A model generated the notes under the pieces. It did no database searches, was not told the DNA's origin, and saw only the letters and a program-made list of their open reading frames with translations. A program made the position numbers and the translations under genes. Shown one piece after another: positions 1-5,148 of a stretch of 9,201 nucleotides of DNA. Each line of letters opens with the position of its first letter. The stretch's first letter is position 1. The DNA comes from an uncultured Alphaproteobacteria bacterium (GTDB taxonomy: Bacteria > Pseudomonadota > Alphaproteobacteria > RF32 > CAG-239), in contig CAJUCZ010000040.1 in assembly GCA_910585375.1 (NCBI GenBank), forward strand, positions 1 through 9,201. The letters run 5' to 3'.

Positions 1-271
1 CGCATTTAAGATAATGGTCATCCCGGTTACATTCCGCAACTTTAGCATAATACTGGGGACATTGACCTGAAGCGTAATAGGTAAAGCCTTTGCTTTCACA
101 AAAGGCAGTATCTTCGTTCATATTCATGTTCCCGCCACCCCCGGCGAGGTCTTCATCCTGACAATCAGGCAGGAAACAGACACCGCAATAAGCGGAGGTT
201 GGGAGGAAAGCCAATAATGCGGCAGAACATACTGCCATTTTAAGTTTCATGTGTAGCATATTATGTTTCAT
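1..271 (-). CDS. Secreted cysteine-rich protein, N-terminal part only
   Basis: Partial gene: the start is at 271 and the frame is open through the window edge, giving 90 residues. The start is supported by a GGGAGG Shine-Dalgarno six bases upstream and by the strong promoter at 307-335. Residues 1-27 form a signal peptide: basic/polar start, hydrophobic stretch AVCSAALLAFLP, and a T-S-A cleavage site. The residue before Cys29 is Tyr, so this is not a lipobox. The mature part has seven Cys (29, 32, 37, 58, 71, 81, 90), a short glycine linker (44-47), and a segment with the spacing FC-x12-CP-x8-C-x8-C that suggests small disulfide-bonded repeats. I do not recognise a named family; the style resembles Cys-rich repeat secreted proteins of gut Alphaproteobacteria (from memory). 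The function is unknown, presumably periplasmic or extracellular. Confidence 0.8.
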   Translation of the reverse strand, partial: MKHNMLHMKLKMAVCSAALLAFLPTSAYCGVCFLPDCQDEDLAGGGGNMNMNEDTAFCESKGFTYYASGQCPQYYAKVAECNRDDHYLKC

Positions 272-306
272 GGTTATCCTCCCTAAAAAGTTCCAATACT
301 AAGACC

Positions 307-335
307 ACTATACCACAAAGAAACAACAATGTCAA
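307..335 (-). promoter_or_regulatory. Near-consensus sigma-70 promoter for the Cys-rich protein gene
   Basis: On the minus strand a perfect -35 TTGACA (335-330) is followed by exactly 17 bases and a -10 TATAGT (312-307), which matches TATAAT at five of six bases. Transcription would start near 300, leaving a leader of about 29 bases that contains the GGGAGG ribosome-binding site. This is the best promoter in the window and predicts strong, possibly constitutive expression of the secreted Cys-rich protein. Confidence 0.75.
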
Positions 336-510
336 GTACCCATAAAAGATTGGGCAGGAATTTTGGGGAGAAGATAGGAAAAGCAGAGGGGATTTTGGCT
401 AAAAGAAAAAGGCTAAATTATAAACTTTCTGAATGTAATCTCCTAAAACACATCCTCCTCATCCGGCACGGTTTTGTATGCCCTTTGCGAATAGTTAAAA
501 GTGAAGCACA
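336..510. other. Intergenic DNA, no credible gene
   Basis: The only open frame here (plus, 329-550, 73 residues) starts inside the minus-strand promoter, has no ribosome-binding site, and reads through the hairpin at 516-537 and its flanks, so I reject it as a gene. The sequence contains two nearby copies of GGCTAAA (396-402 and 411-417) and no other clear structure that I can see. Confidence 0.5.
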
Positions 511-515
511 GTCAC

Positions 516-537
516 CCCCTCTCATGAGTGAGAGGGG
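516..537. repeat. Perfect 9-bp hairpin at the edge of a structured intergenic element
   Basis: Arms CCCCTCTCA (516-524) and TGAGAGGGG (529-537) pair without mismatch around a four-base loop. No T-run follows on either strand, so it does not look like an intrinsic terminator. It lies 15 bases before the branched element at 553-689 and may belong to the same repeat or RNA. Confidence 0.7.
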
Positions 538-552
538 CGAGGAGAGTTGATT

Positions 553-689
553 AGCCCGATTACCGAATGATTTCTTAGCTTTTGGCCCAAAGAGGTGAAT
601 ATTAAGTACTGAGCCTTGGAACGTAGTGATGTTTGTGGCTGCCGGCCTCCCGGCCTTTGGGTTGAAAGCTTAGAAAATGAGGTTGGGCT
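553..689 (+). ncRNA. Candidate structured RNA or palindromic intergenic repeat
   Basis: Positions 571-592 pair with 655-676 over 22 positions: 18 Watson-Crick pairs, three wobbles (583/664, 584/663, 585/662) and one T-T mismatch (576/671). Inside this helix two hairpins abut each other and the closing arm with no gap. One is 612-615/637-640, extended past a T-T mismatch by three wobbles and an A-T pair. The other is 641-645/650-654, five GC pairs with a CCTC loop. Outside it, 562-564/681-683 and 553-557/685-689 add short helices. All imperfect pairs are G-T in plus-strand sense and would be A-C mismatches in a minus-strand RNA, so if it acts as RNA it is the plus strand. No promoter or known RNA family was recognised. 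It could instead be a mobile palindromic repeat acting as DNA. Boundaries are approximate. Confidence 0.45.
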
Positions 690-732
690 TGACTTTTTTG
701 AGCGCCGCCGACGTTCGGCCTTTTGGTCAAGC
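687..732 (+). repeat. Nested inverted repeat, possible alternative hairpin
   Basis: GCTTGAC (687-693) is complementary to GTCAAGC (726-732), and inside it GCCGA (707-711) pairs with TCGGC (715-719) around a three-base loop. The outer arm shares bases 687-689 with the outermost helix of the element at 553-689, so the two pairings exclude each other. The sequence then runs directly into the purine-rich tract. No terminator-type T-run follows on the plus strand. Confidence 0.5.
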
Positions 733-1007
733 AAAAGTAAGAAAGAAGAAAAAACAACTCTATGAAGAAACCAACACCCGAAAATAAAAAAAGAAAAACA
801 ACGAAAAAATGGGGCGGAAAGAGAGATGAGAGAAAACGGGACAAGGGGGCGGGAGAAAAAAGGAAAGCCGCGGGGAGAGAAAAGGAGAAGAAGGTGGTGG
901 AGAGTGAGGAAAGAGAGGAAAAAAAACGGAGTGAGAAAAGAGAACGGAACGGGACAGGAAGCGGAAAAAGAAAATAGCAAAAAATATAGAAAGAAAAAAA
1001 TAAAAAA
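733..1007. repeat. Purine-biased low-complexity tract
   Basis: About 275 bases made almost entirely of A and G on the plus strand, with several G-runs (811-814, 838-840, 845-849, 851-853, 872-875). Open frames on both strands here translate to Lys/Arg/Glu-rich or Phe/Ser/Leu-rich low-complexity sequence with no ribosome-binding site. I treat these as spurious consequences of the base bias. The tract lies directly downstream of smpB: the minus-strand transcript would leave the operon through a U-rich, C-containing run, but no GC-rich terminator stem was found. Confidence 0.7.
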
Positions 1008-1505
1008 TTAATTAAAATTTTTCATAATATTACGTTTGTCTCTGGCCCAGTCACGGTCTTTGGCGGTTTCTCTCTTGTCATACAGCTTTTTGCCGACACC
1101 GAGACCGATTTCAAGTTTTGCCCGTCCTTTTTCATTAAAAAATAACCGTATGGCAATCAGCGTTGAACCTTTGCGCGATAATTCGTTCGTAATGGAGATA
1201 ATTTCTTTTTTTGTGAGCAGCAATTTGCGGTCACGCTTTTCGGCATGGCTGGCATAGCCCTTGCTTTCATATTCCGCAATATACATATTCGACATAAAAA
1301 TCTCACCGTTACGTTCAATTCCGTAAGCGTCATTGATATTGGCGTGTCCGAGCCGCAAAGACTTGACTTCTGTCCCGGTCAATTCCAGTCCTGCTACAAA
1401 TTTTTCATTAATCAGATAATCAAAATTTGCACGGCGGTTTTGCGCAACCACACCGGTCGAAATAAAATCTTTGCGTTTAACGTTCTTAGCCATAATCACA
1501 GTCAC
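1008..1505 (-). CDS. smpB: SsrA-binding protein SmpB
   Basis: SmpB binds tmRNA and delivers it to stalled ribosomes for trans-translation and ribosome rescue. The 165-residue product has the family core: AQNRRANFDYLINEKF near the N-terminus, then the hallmark LTGTEVKSLRLGHANI, and the basic tail KKLYDKRETAKDRDWARDKR that reaches into the decoding centre. Length and order match the family. Two starts are possible. GTG at 1505 overlaps the yacG stop by four bases (GTGA), echoing the other junctions of this operon. ATG at 1493 gives the more usual MAK beginning. Neither has a good Shine-Dalgarno, so the start is uncertain by four codons. It is the last gene of the dksA-maf-rng-yacG-smpB run. The tmRNA gene itself is not in the window. 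Confidence 0.96.
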   Translation of the reverse strand: MTVIMAKNVKRKDFISTGVVAQNRRANFDYLINEKFVAGLELTGTEVKSLRLGHANINDAYGIERNGEIFMSNMYIAEYESKGYASHAEKRDRKLLLTKKEIISITNELSRKGSTLIAIRLFFNEKGRAKLEIGLGVGKKLYDKRETAKDRDWARDKRNIMKNFN

Positions 1506-1687
1506 TCGGTCTTGTTTTCAAAAGCGTTTTCCAACTCTTCAATTTCCTGTTCATCCAAATCAACGGCCGGAACAGTATAATCCTCAGAAAACCAGTGTCC
1601 CAAATCAATATCGGCACAACGCTTGCTGCAAAATGGCCGGTATTTTGTATCAGTCAGTTCTTTATGGCAAATCGGACATTTGCTCAT
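1502..1687 (-). CDS. yacG: DNA gyrase inhibitor YacG, small zinc-binding protein
   Basis: A 61-residue protein of the YacG family, whose E. coli member binds GyrB and inhibits gyrase. The four zinc-ligand cysteines are present as CPIC (4-7) and CSKRC (20-24), followed by the conserved ADIDLGHWFSEDYTVPA segment and an acidic tail. ATG at 1687 is chosen because the preceding bases carry GGAAGGG seven bases upstream, and because ATG overlaps the rng stop as ATGA. An upstream in-frame start at 1723 would add 12 residues encoded inside rng and is unlikely. The tight coupling with rng is consistent with the arrangement seen in other Alphaproteobacteria (from memory). Confidence 0.93.
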   Translation of the reverse strand: MSKCPICHKELTDTKYRPFCSKRCADIDLGHWFSEDYTVPAVDLDEQEIEELENAFENKTE

Positions 1688-2850
1688 TTGCTGACCCTTC
1701 CCGTTCCCTGGCAGCATTCGCATTCCTGGGTCAGAATATCGCTCAAGCTCGGCCGCCGGCGAACCCTGACAATCTCAACGTTTCCGGCGCGGCTCAATCC
1801 CAGAACCGATGATTTTGTCGGATCTTTGCGCAGTTCTTGCTCCAGAATTTCCAAAACCGGCTTCATAAAACGATAATCGGATGACCCGGCAAAATCAATG
1901 ATAATTTTACCGGACAAATTGCGCAGACGAATTTGCTTGGCAATTTCAACGGCAGCCTCATTGTTCAGTCTGGAAATGCCGCCGTTGCCGTGGTCATCGC
2001 CGCTGTCAACGTCAATCGCCGTGCAGGCGCGGGCTTCTTCAATAATTACCCGTCCGCCGTCCGGCAGATAAATCACTTTGTTCAACGCTTCGTAAATTTC
2101 GTCTTCCAATCCCGCTTCTTCAAACGGTTCGGTCTGATATTCAATCTCGTAAGCATCGCCGTATTTGGTTTTCAGCTCTTCCTCAATATTATGATTGTTG
2201 ACCACAATCCTTTTCAAACTTTTGGCATAACGCCCGATAGCGTCATAAAGCGGCGAACCTTTGGCATAAAGCAAAGCCGGCGCGCTGACTGCCCGCGCTT
2301 TTTTCATAACGCTTTCAAAAGTATTGCGCAGTGTGGCCATTTCTTCGGCAATAACCTCAAACGGAACGTCAACGGAAGAAGTACGGAGAATCCAACCTTC
2401 CTGTCCGGTAGTGTTCTCAATTACTTTGCGACGGTATTCATCGAGTTTTTCTTTGTTTTCAATGCGGGACGACGCTCCCACATCCATACGATACGGGCAA
2501 TATACGATATTTTCTCCCACCAGCTGAATGGAACGTACCAGCTTGGCGCCTTTTTCGGCGCGGCGTTCCTGACTGACCTGTACCAGCAGGCTCTGGCCTT
2601 CCTGAATATTGCTTTCGCTCATGCCATGCTCTTCGGCCATCAGAAAAGCGTCTTTACCGTCTTTAATGTCAACGAAAAAACCGGTCTTTTCATGCGCCAG
2701 TTCCAGTTTATGCGTAATTTTTCCGAGATAAATGCTGCCTTCGGAAGCCTTGGCTTCGTCTACATATTCGACCTCTTGCAAAACGCCGTCTTTCAGCATG
2801 GCCAGACGGGCAAGATTGGATTTTTTTTCATAAACTAAAGTATCTGTCAT
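1684..2850 (-). CDS. rng: Ribonuclease E/G family endoribonuclease, short form
   Basis: A 388-residue member of the RNase E/G family, which cleaves single-stranded AU-rich RNA during rRNA maturation and mRNA decay. An S1-like RNA-binding segment lies at about 38-110 (GSIYLGKI, GFFVDI, GQSLLVQV), then the catalytic region. The two metal-binding aspartates are Asp280 in AIDVDSG and Asp319 in IIIDF, corresponding to D303 and D346 of E. coli RNase E. The zinc-link is C377-x2-C380 followed by QGTG. The protein ends just after the zinc-link, so it has no degradosome-scaffold tail. E. coli RNase G is about 100 residues longer, and a longer canonical RNase E is probably encoded elsewhere. The start overlaps the maf stop as ATGA, suggesting translational coupling. 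The Shine-Dalgarno is weak. Confidence 0.93.
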   Translation of the reverse strand: MTDTLVYEKKSNLARLAMLKDGVLQEVEYVDEAKASEGSIYLGKITHKLELAHEKTGFFVDIKDGKDAFLMAEEHGMSESNIQEGQSLLVQVSQERRAEKGAKLVRSIQLVGENIVYCPYRMDVGASSRIENKEKLDEYRRKVIENTTGQEGWILRTSSVDVPFEVIAEEMATLRNTFESVMKKARAVSAPALLYAKGSPLYDAIGRYAKSLKRIVVNNHNIEEELKTKYGDAYEIEYQTEPFEEAGLEDEIYEALNKVIYLPDGGRVIIEEARACTAIDVDSGDDHGNGGISRLNNEAAVEIAKQIRLRNLSGKIIIDFAGSSDYRFMKPVLEILEQELRKDPTKSSVLGLSRAGNVEIVRVRRRPSLSDILTQECECCQGTGRVSK

Positions 2851-3416
2851 TTCACGCCTGCACTGTTTAACATATTTTTTGTTTCAAACAAAGGTAATCC
2901 GATAACACCGGAATACGAACCGATAATCTTTTTGACATAAGCGCCGAGCACGCCCTCAATCCGGTATCCCGCGCAGCCTTCCCACTCATGGCCGGCTACA
3001 TAACTTTTCAATTCTTCTTCCGAAAGCCGCTTCATGACAATACGGGTATCAACGCAACGCACGCTGGCTCTGCCGTTCTTGTCAATAACGCAGATGCCGC
3101 TCAGCACATGATGCGCCTTTCCAGACAACATCCTCATTACTTTTTCCTGGTCGGCTTCGGAATGTGCTTTCTGAATGATTTTGGCGCCGGAAACAATAAT
3201 CGTGTCAGAAGCCAAAACCACTTTGCCGGAATGTTTTTCCGCCACATGCCGGGCTTTTTCCAAAGCCATGCGCTTTACATAGGCTGAAGGCTTTTCAAAA
3301 CGTTGCGGCGTTTCGTCAATGTCCGCGGCTTCGGTCAGTTCGGGAAGATAACCGATCTGCTCCAAAAGCGCATACCGCTGCTTGGAGGAAGAAGCCAGAA
3401 TAAAGTCTTTGGCCAT
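2847..3416 (-). CDS. maf: Maf-family nucleotide pyrophosphatase
   Basis: A 189-residue Maf protein. The family hydrolyses dTTP/UTP or modified nucleoside triphosphates to monophosphates and has been linked to septum inhibition. Visible motifs in order: LASSSKQR (7-14), SDTIIV with the presumed catalytic Asp71 (70-75), SGKAHHVLSG (98-107), GYRIEG (150-155) and GSYSGVIGLP (166-175), all in the usual places and at the usual length. The gene starts seven bases after dksA stops. The bases between them do not form a Shine-Dalgarno, so translation probably depends on ribosomes coming from dksA. I cannot decide the substrate subtype from sequence reading alone. Confidence 0.94.
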   Translation of the reverse strand: MAKDFILASSSKQRYALLEQIGYLPELTEAADIDETPQRFEKPSAYVKRMALEKARHVAEKHSGKVVLASDTIIVSGAKIIQKAHSEADQEKVMRMLSGKAHHVLSGICVIDKNGRASVRCVDTRIVMKRLSEEELKSYVAGHEWEGCAGYRIEGVLGAYVKKIIGSYSGVIGLPLFETKNMLNSAGVK

Positions 3417-3423
3417 CGGAGGT

Positions 3424-3873
3424 TTATGCCTTTACCACAGCAACGGAATCATCGTCATAAGTCTTTTCCATGCGCTCATGACGCTCCTGTGCCTCAATAG
3501 AGAGAGTGGCAATCGGACGGGCTTCCAGACGGGCAAGGCCGATAGGCTCGCCTGTGTCTTCACAATAACCGTATTCGCCGTCTTCAATCCGTTGCAAAGC
3601 TTCGTTGATTTTGGAAATCAGCTTTCGGGCGCGGTCACGGGTACGCAATTCAAGAGCCTTGTCTGTTTCAAGCGAAGCCCTGTCATTCTGATCCGGCTGG
3701 TTAAGGCCGCCTTGCGTGACCAATTCGTCAAGAGTATCTTTTGACTGGGCAAGCAAAGATTTTTTCCAGTTAACCAACTTTTGGCGAAAATATTCCAGCT
3801 GAAGCTCGTTCATATACTCTTCGTCTTCGGAAGGCTTATAATCCGGCGGAAGAATTACGGCAGTTTCCATCAT
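3424..3873 (-). CDS. dksA: DksA/TraR-family transcription factor with a single zinc-site cysteine
   Basis: DksA binds the secondary channel of RNA polymerase and, with ppGpp, retunes transcription from rRNA and other promoters. The coiled-coil tip residues D-x-x-D-x-A are intact (PDQNDRA). The globular zinc-finger region keeps only the first of four cysteines: the pattern reads C-x2-T then S-x2-A (YGYCEDTGEP ... LSIEA). Start choice: GAGGAG (3878-3883) lies four and seven bases before two consecutive ATGs at 3873 and 3870. An upstream ATG at 3885 overlaps this ribosome-binding site and is rejected. Placement next to fliX is consistent with dksA lying in flagellar regions of other Alphaproteobacteria. 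The protein is about 149 residues, close to the usual size. Confidence 0.93.
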   Translation of the reverse strand: MMETAVILPPDYKPSEDEEYMNELQLEYFRQKLVNWKKSLLAQSKDTLDELVTQGGLNQPDQNDRASLETDKALELRTRDRARKLISKINEALQRIEDGEYGYCEDTGEPIGLARLEARPIATLSIEAQERHERMEKTYDDDSVAVVKA

Positions 3874-3900
3874 GGTTCTCCTCATTAAAATTTAACAAAA

Positions 3901-3928
3901 CATATAGCTAGCAAGTTACAAATTTCAA
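3901..3928 (-). promoter_or_regulatory. Possible promoter for the dksA-maf-rng-yacG-smpB operon
   Basis: In the gap between fliX and dksA the minus strand carries TTGAAA (3928-3923), a 16-base spacer and TATATG (3906-3901). An 18-base spacing to TATGTT is also possible. The match is moderate, but this AT-rich gap of about 100 bases is the natural place for an operon promoter. No clear terminator for fliX is visible here, so read-through from the pilin-fliX unit also remains possible. Confidence 0.35.
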
Positions 3929-3974
3929 TTATGAACTGCAAGCAAAAAAACGCTTTATCACAACAATATTTCGC

Positions 3975-4394
3975 CTATCTTGTCAATTTGGCCAGCTCGA
4001 CCTCGACCCGCAGTTCAATCTCGTCGAGAATCTCCTGTAAAGCCGGATCCTGTGCCGGCGGCCGGTTTTCTTTGACCATGCGTGAAATCTCAATCAGCTT
4101 GTCTTTGGATATTTGACCGGCCAGCAGGCCGTCGCGGATCTCTTCAAGTTTCTCCAAAAGACCGGAAGCTCTCTTGCAAAGTTTTTTGCGAATTTGTCTT
4201 TCTTCTTCACCGTCAACCGTTTGGGCGGCAAAAATGGCATCGGCGACGGAAATTGCGCCTCCGGCGGTAACTTGCGGGGACGATACTTTCAAATTGCTTT
4301 GAAGATAAGAGGAAAAGCTGTCTCCGCCGCCGGTCTTTTTTGCCTTGGCTGTACTGATGTCTTTAGTTTTGTTTATGTTAGTGACGTTTATCAA
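3975..4394 (-). CDS. fliX: Flagellar assembly regulator FliX
   Basis: A 139-residue protein matching FliX, the alphaproteobacterial regulator that couples assembly of early flagellar structures to FlbD-dependent transcription in Caulobacter. The variable Ser/Lys-rich N-terminus (1-45) is followed by the conserved half: GGAISVADAIFAAQTVD, a helical stretch with GLLEKLEEIRDGLLAGQIS, and the C-terminal LDEIELRVEVELAKL. The start is an unusual TTG at 4394, supported by a strong AAGGAG seven bases upstream (4402-4407); no in-frame ATG lies near the beginning. It follows the pilin gene by 16 bases and probably shares its transcript. Its presence implies that the organism, or its recent ancestor, builds a flagellum, although no structural flagellar gene is in the window. 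Confidence 0.87.
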   Translation of the reverse strand: MINVTNINKTKDISTAKAKKTGGGDSFSSYLQSNLKVSSPQVTAGGAISVADAIFAAQTVDGEEERQIRKKLCKRASGLLEKLEEIRDGLLAGQISKDKLIEISRMVKENRPPAQDPALQEILDEIELRVEVELAKLTR

Positions 4395-4401
4395 AAAACT
4401 G

Positions 4402-4407
4402 CTCCTT
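4402..4407 (-). promoter_or_regulatory. Shine-Dalgarno that fixes the TTG start of fliX
   Basis: AAGGAG on the minus strand with a seven-base spacer before TTG (4394-4392). It sits in the 16-base gap after the pilin stop codon, so it can only serve fliX, and it decides in favour of the rare start codon. Confidence 0.75.
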
Positions 4408-4410
4408 CAG

Positions 4411-4995
4411 TTATTGAAATTCCCAGATAATCAGGTTTTTGTCGTCTTTGTTGTTGCAGGCCTGCTGTGCCATCGGAATAGTCATCGGCAGAGAGTTTTT
4501 TCCGGGCTTGACCGCGCCGCCGATAGAATTGACCGGCCATTTGTAAGGTTGGTTTTTGTTGTTGATCACCATCTGAACAAGCGTAGACGTGTCATCCACG
4601 CGCCAGTTTATGGTTGCGGCTTCCACGCAGACCATCTTGGGCAGGTTGGTAAACTGCATCTCAAAAGATTTGTTTTTGCCGTAAGTATGTGCCGGCGCCA
4701 GATAAACCTGTCCGCCAAAAGAATTGAGGAGAATTTTGCCGGCAATCATTGTCTGCGGAGCGATTTTTTCATCAATCAGCTGCTTGGCGGAAAGATCGGA
4801 ATAGTCGCCGATGGCGGCGTAACGGTCACTGACGGTTTTGCGTAAATCCCGAATCTGGTTTAATACTTCATTGTATTTATATTTTCCGAACATACTGGTA
4901 ACGGTTTTGGTCATGCCGGTAATAAGCATAATCAAAATAGAAATTGTTGCCACAACCTCAATCATCGTATAACCGTACTGATTGGATTTTTGCAT
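4411..4995 (-). CDS. Type IVb (PilS-like) prepilin
   Basis: A 194-residue prepilin. The N-terminus has a short leader ending in Gly8, then YTMIE and a hydrophobic helix (about 9-34). This is the prepilin peptidase pattern, with Tyr in place of the usual Phe at +1 and the required Glu at +5. The central LNSFGGQVYLAP (90-101), LPKMVCVEAA (119-127) and the late QQAC (178-180) follow the layout of PilS-type IVb pilins, where two cysteines (here 123 and 180) form the C-terminal loop. ATG at 4995 is chosen because GAGGGA lies nine bases upstream (5005-5010). The in-frame ATG at 5037 has no ribosome-binding site and would lengthen the leader by 14 residues. No prepilin peptidase, ATPase or secretin gene is nearby, so the subunit must use machinery encoded elsewhere. 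A pseudopilin role is possible. Confidence 0.82.
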   Translation of the reverse strand: MQKSNQYGYTMIEVVATISILIMLITGMTKTVTSMFGKYKYNEVLNQIRDLRKTVSDRYAAIGDYSDLSAKQLIDEKIAPQTMIAGKILLNSFGGQVYLAPAHTYGKNKSFEMQFTNLPKMVCVEAATINWRVDDTSTLVQMVINNKNQPYKWPVNSIGGAVKPGKNSLPMTIPMAQQACNNKDDKNLIIWEFQ

Positions 4996-5027
4996 TGCCG
5001 AATGTCCCTCGTTTATTAAATTAAACA

Positions 5028-5056
5028 ATTTTAACATTATTTTATGTTTGAAACAA
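5028..5056 (-). promoter_or_regulatory. Possible promoter for pilin-fliX
   Basis: Minus strand TTGTTT (5056-5051), a 17-base spacer and TAAAAT (5033-5028), with a start expected near 5021 and a leader of about 26 bases containing the pilin Shine-Dalgarno. The -10 matches at five of six bases, the -35 at three. The region is very AT-rich, so chance matches are likely. Confidence 0.35.
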
Positions 5057-5104
5057 CAATTTTATGTCTGAATGTAGAAAAAATACTTTATTTTTGTAAA
5101 ACTT

Positions 5105-5133
5105 TTGATATATTAACGAAGTGTTAATTTTAT
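5105..5133 (+). promoter_or_regulatory. Possible promoter and operator-like palindrome before the outer-membrane protein gene
   Basis: TTGATA (5105-5110) and TTTTAT (5128-5133) are 17 bases apart. Between them lies ATTAAC-gaagt-GTTAAT (5112-5128), a perfect six-base inverted repeat filling almost the whole spacer. The -10 is weak, which would suit activation or repression by a protein bound at the palindrome, but this is inference from one site in AT-rich DNA. Confidence 0.3.
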
Positions 5134-5148
5134 TTAGAGGATTTTAAA

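Noticed and set aside
511..735. Retron-type msr-msd RNA or group II intron domain
   Set aside because: No reverse transcriptase gene is in the window, and the layout lacks the flanking a1/a2 repeats or domain V that I would expect.
511..735. tmRNA gene next to smpB
   Set aside because: There is no tRNA-like acceptor end, no CCA-proximal T-arm sequence and no resume codon with a tag ending in Ala-Ala.
838..875. G-quadruplex
   Set aside because: Three G-runs are close together but the fourth is about 18 bases away, so the loop is too long for a confident call.
522..980. Minus-strand frame of 152 residues and plus-strand frames at 762-977 and 826-1011
   Set aside because: Their products are Phe/Ser/Leu-rich or Lys/Arg/Glu-rich low complexity caused by the purine tract; they have no ribosome-binding site, and the minus frame reads through the paired arms of the structured element.
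1933..2838. Plus-strand frame of 301 residues
   Set aside because: It is antisense to the RNase E/G gene, whose catalytic residues and zinc-link are clear; the antisense translation has no recognisable motif.
3947..3968. Terminator after fliX
   Set aside because: Only a four-pair AAGC/GCTT stem around a T-rich loop is possible, and no T-run follows it on the minus strand.
4345..4845. Plus-strand frame of 166 residues
   Set aside because: It lies antisense to fliX and the pilin gene, has no ribosome-binding site and no family features.
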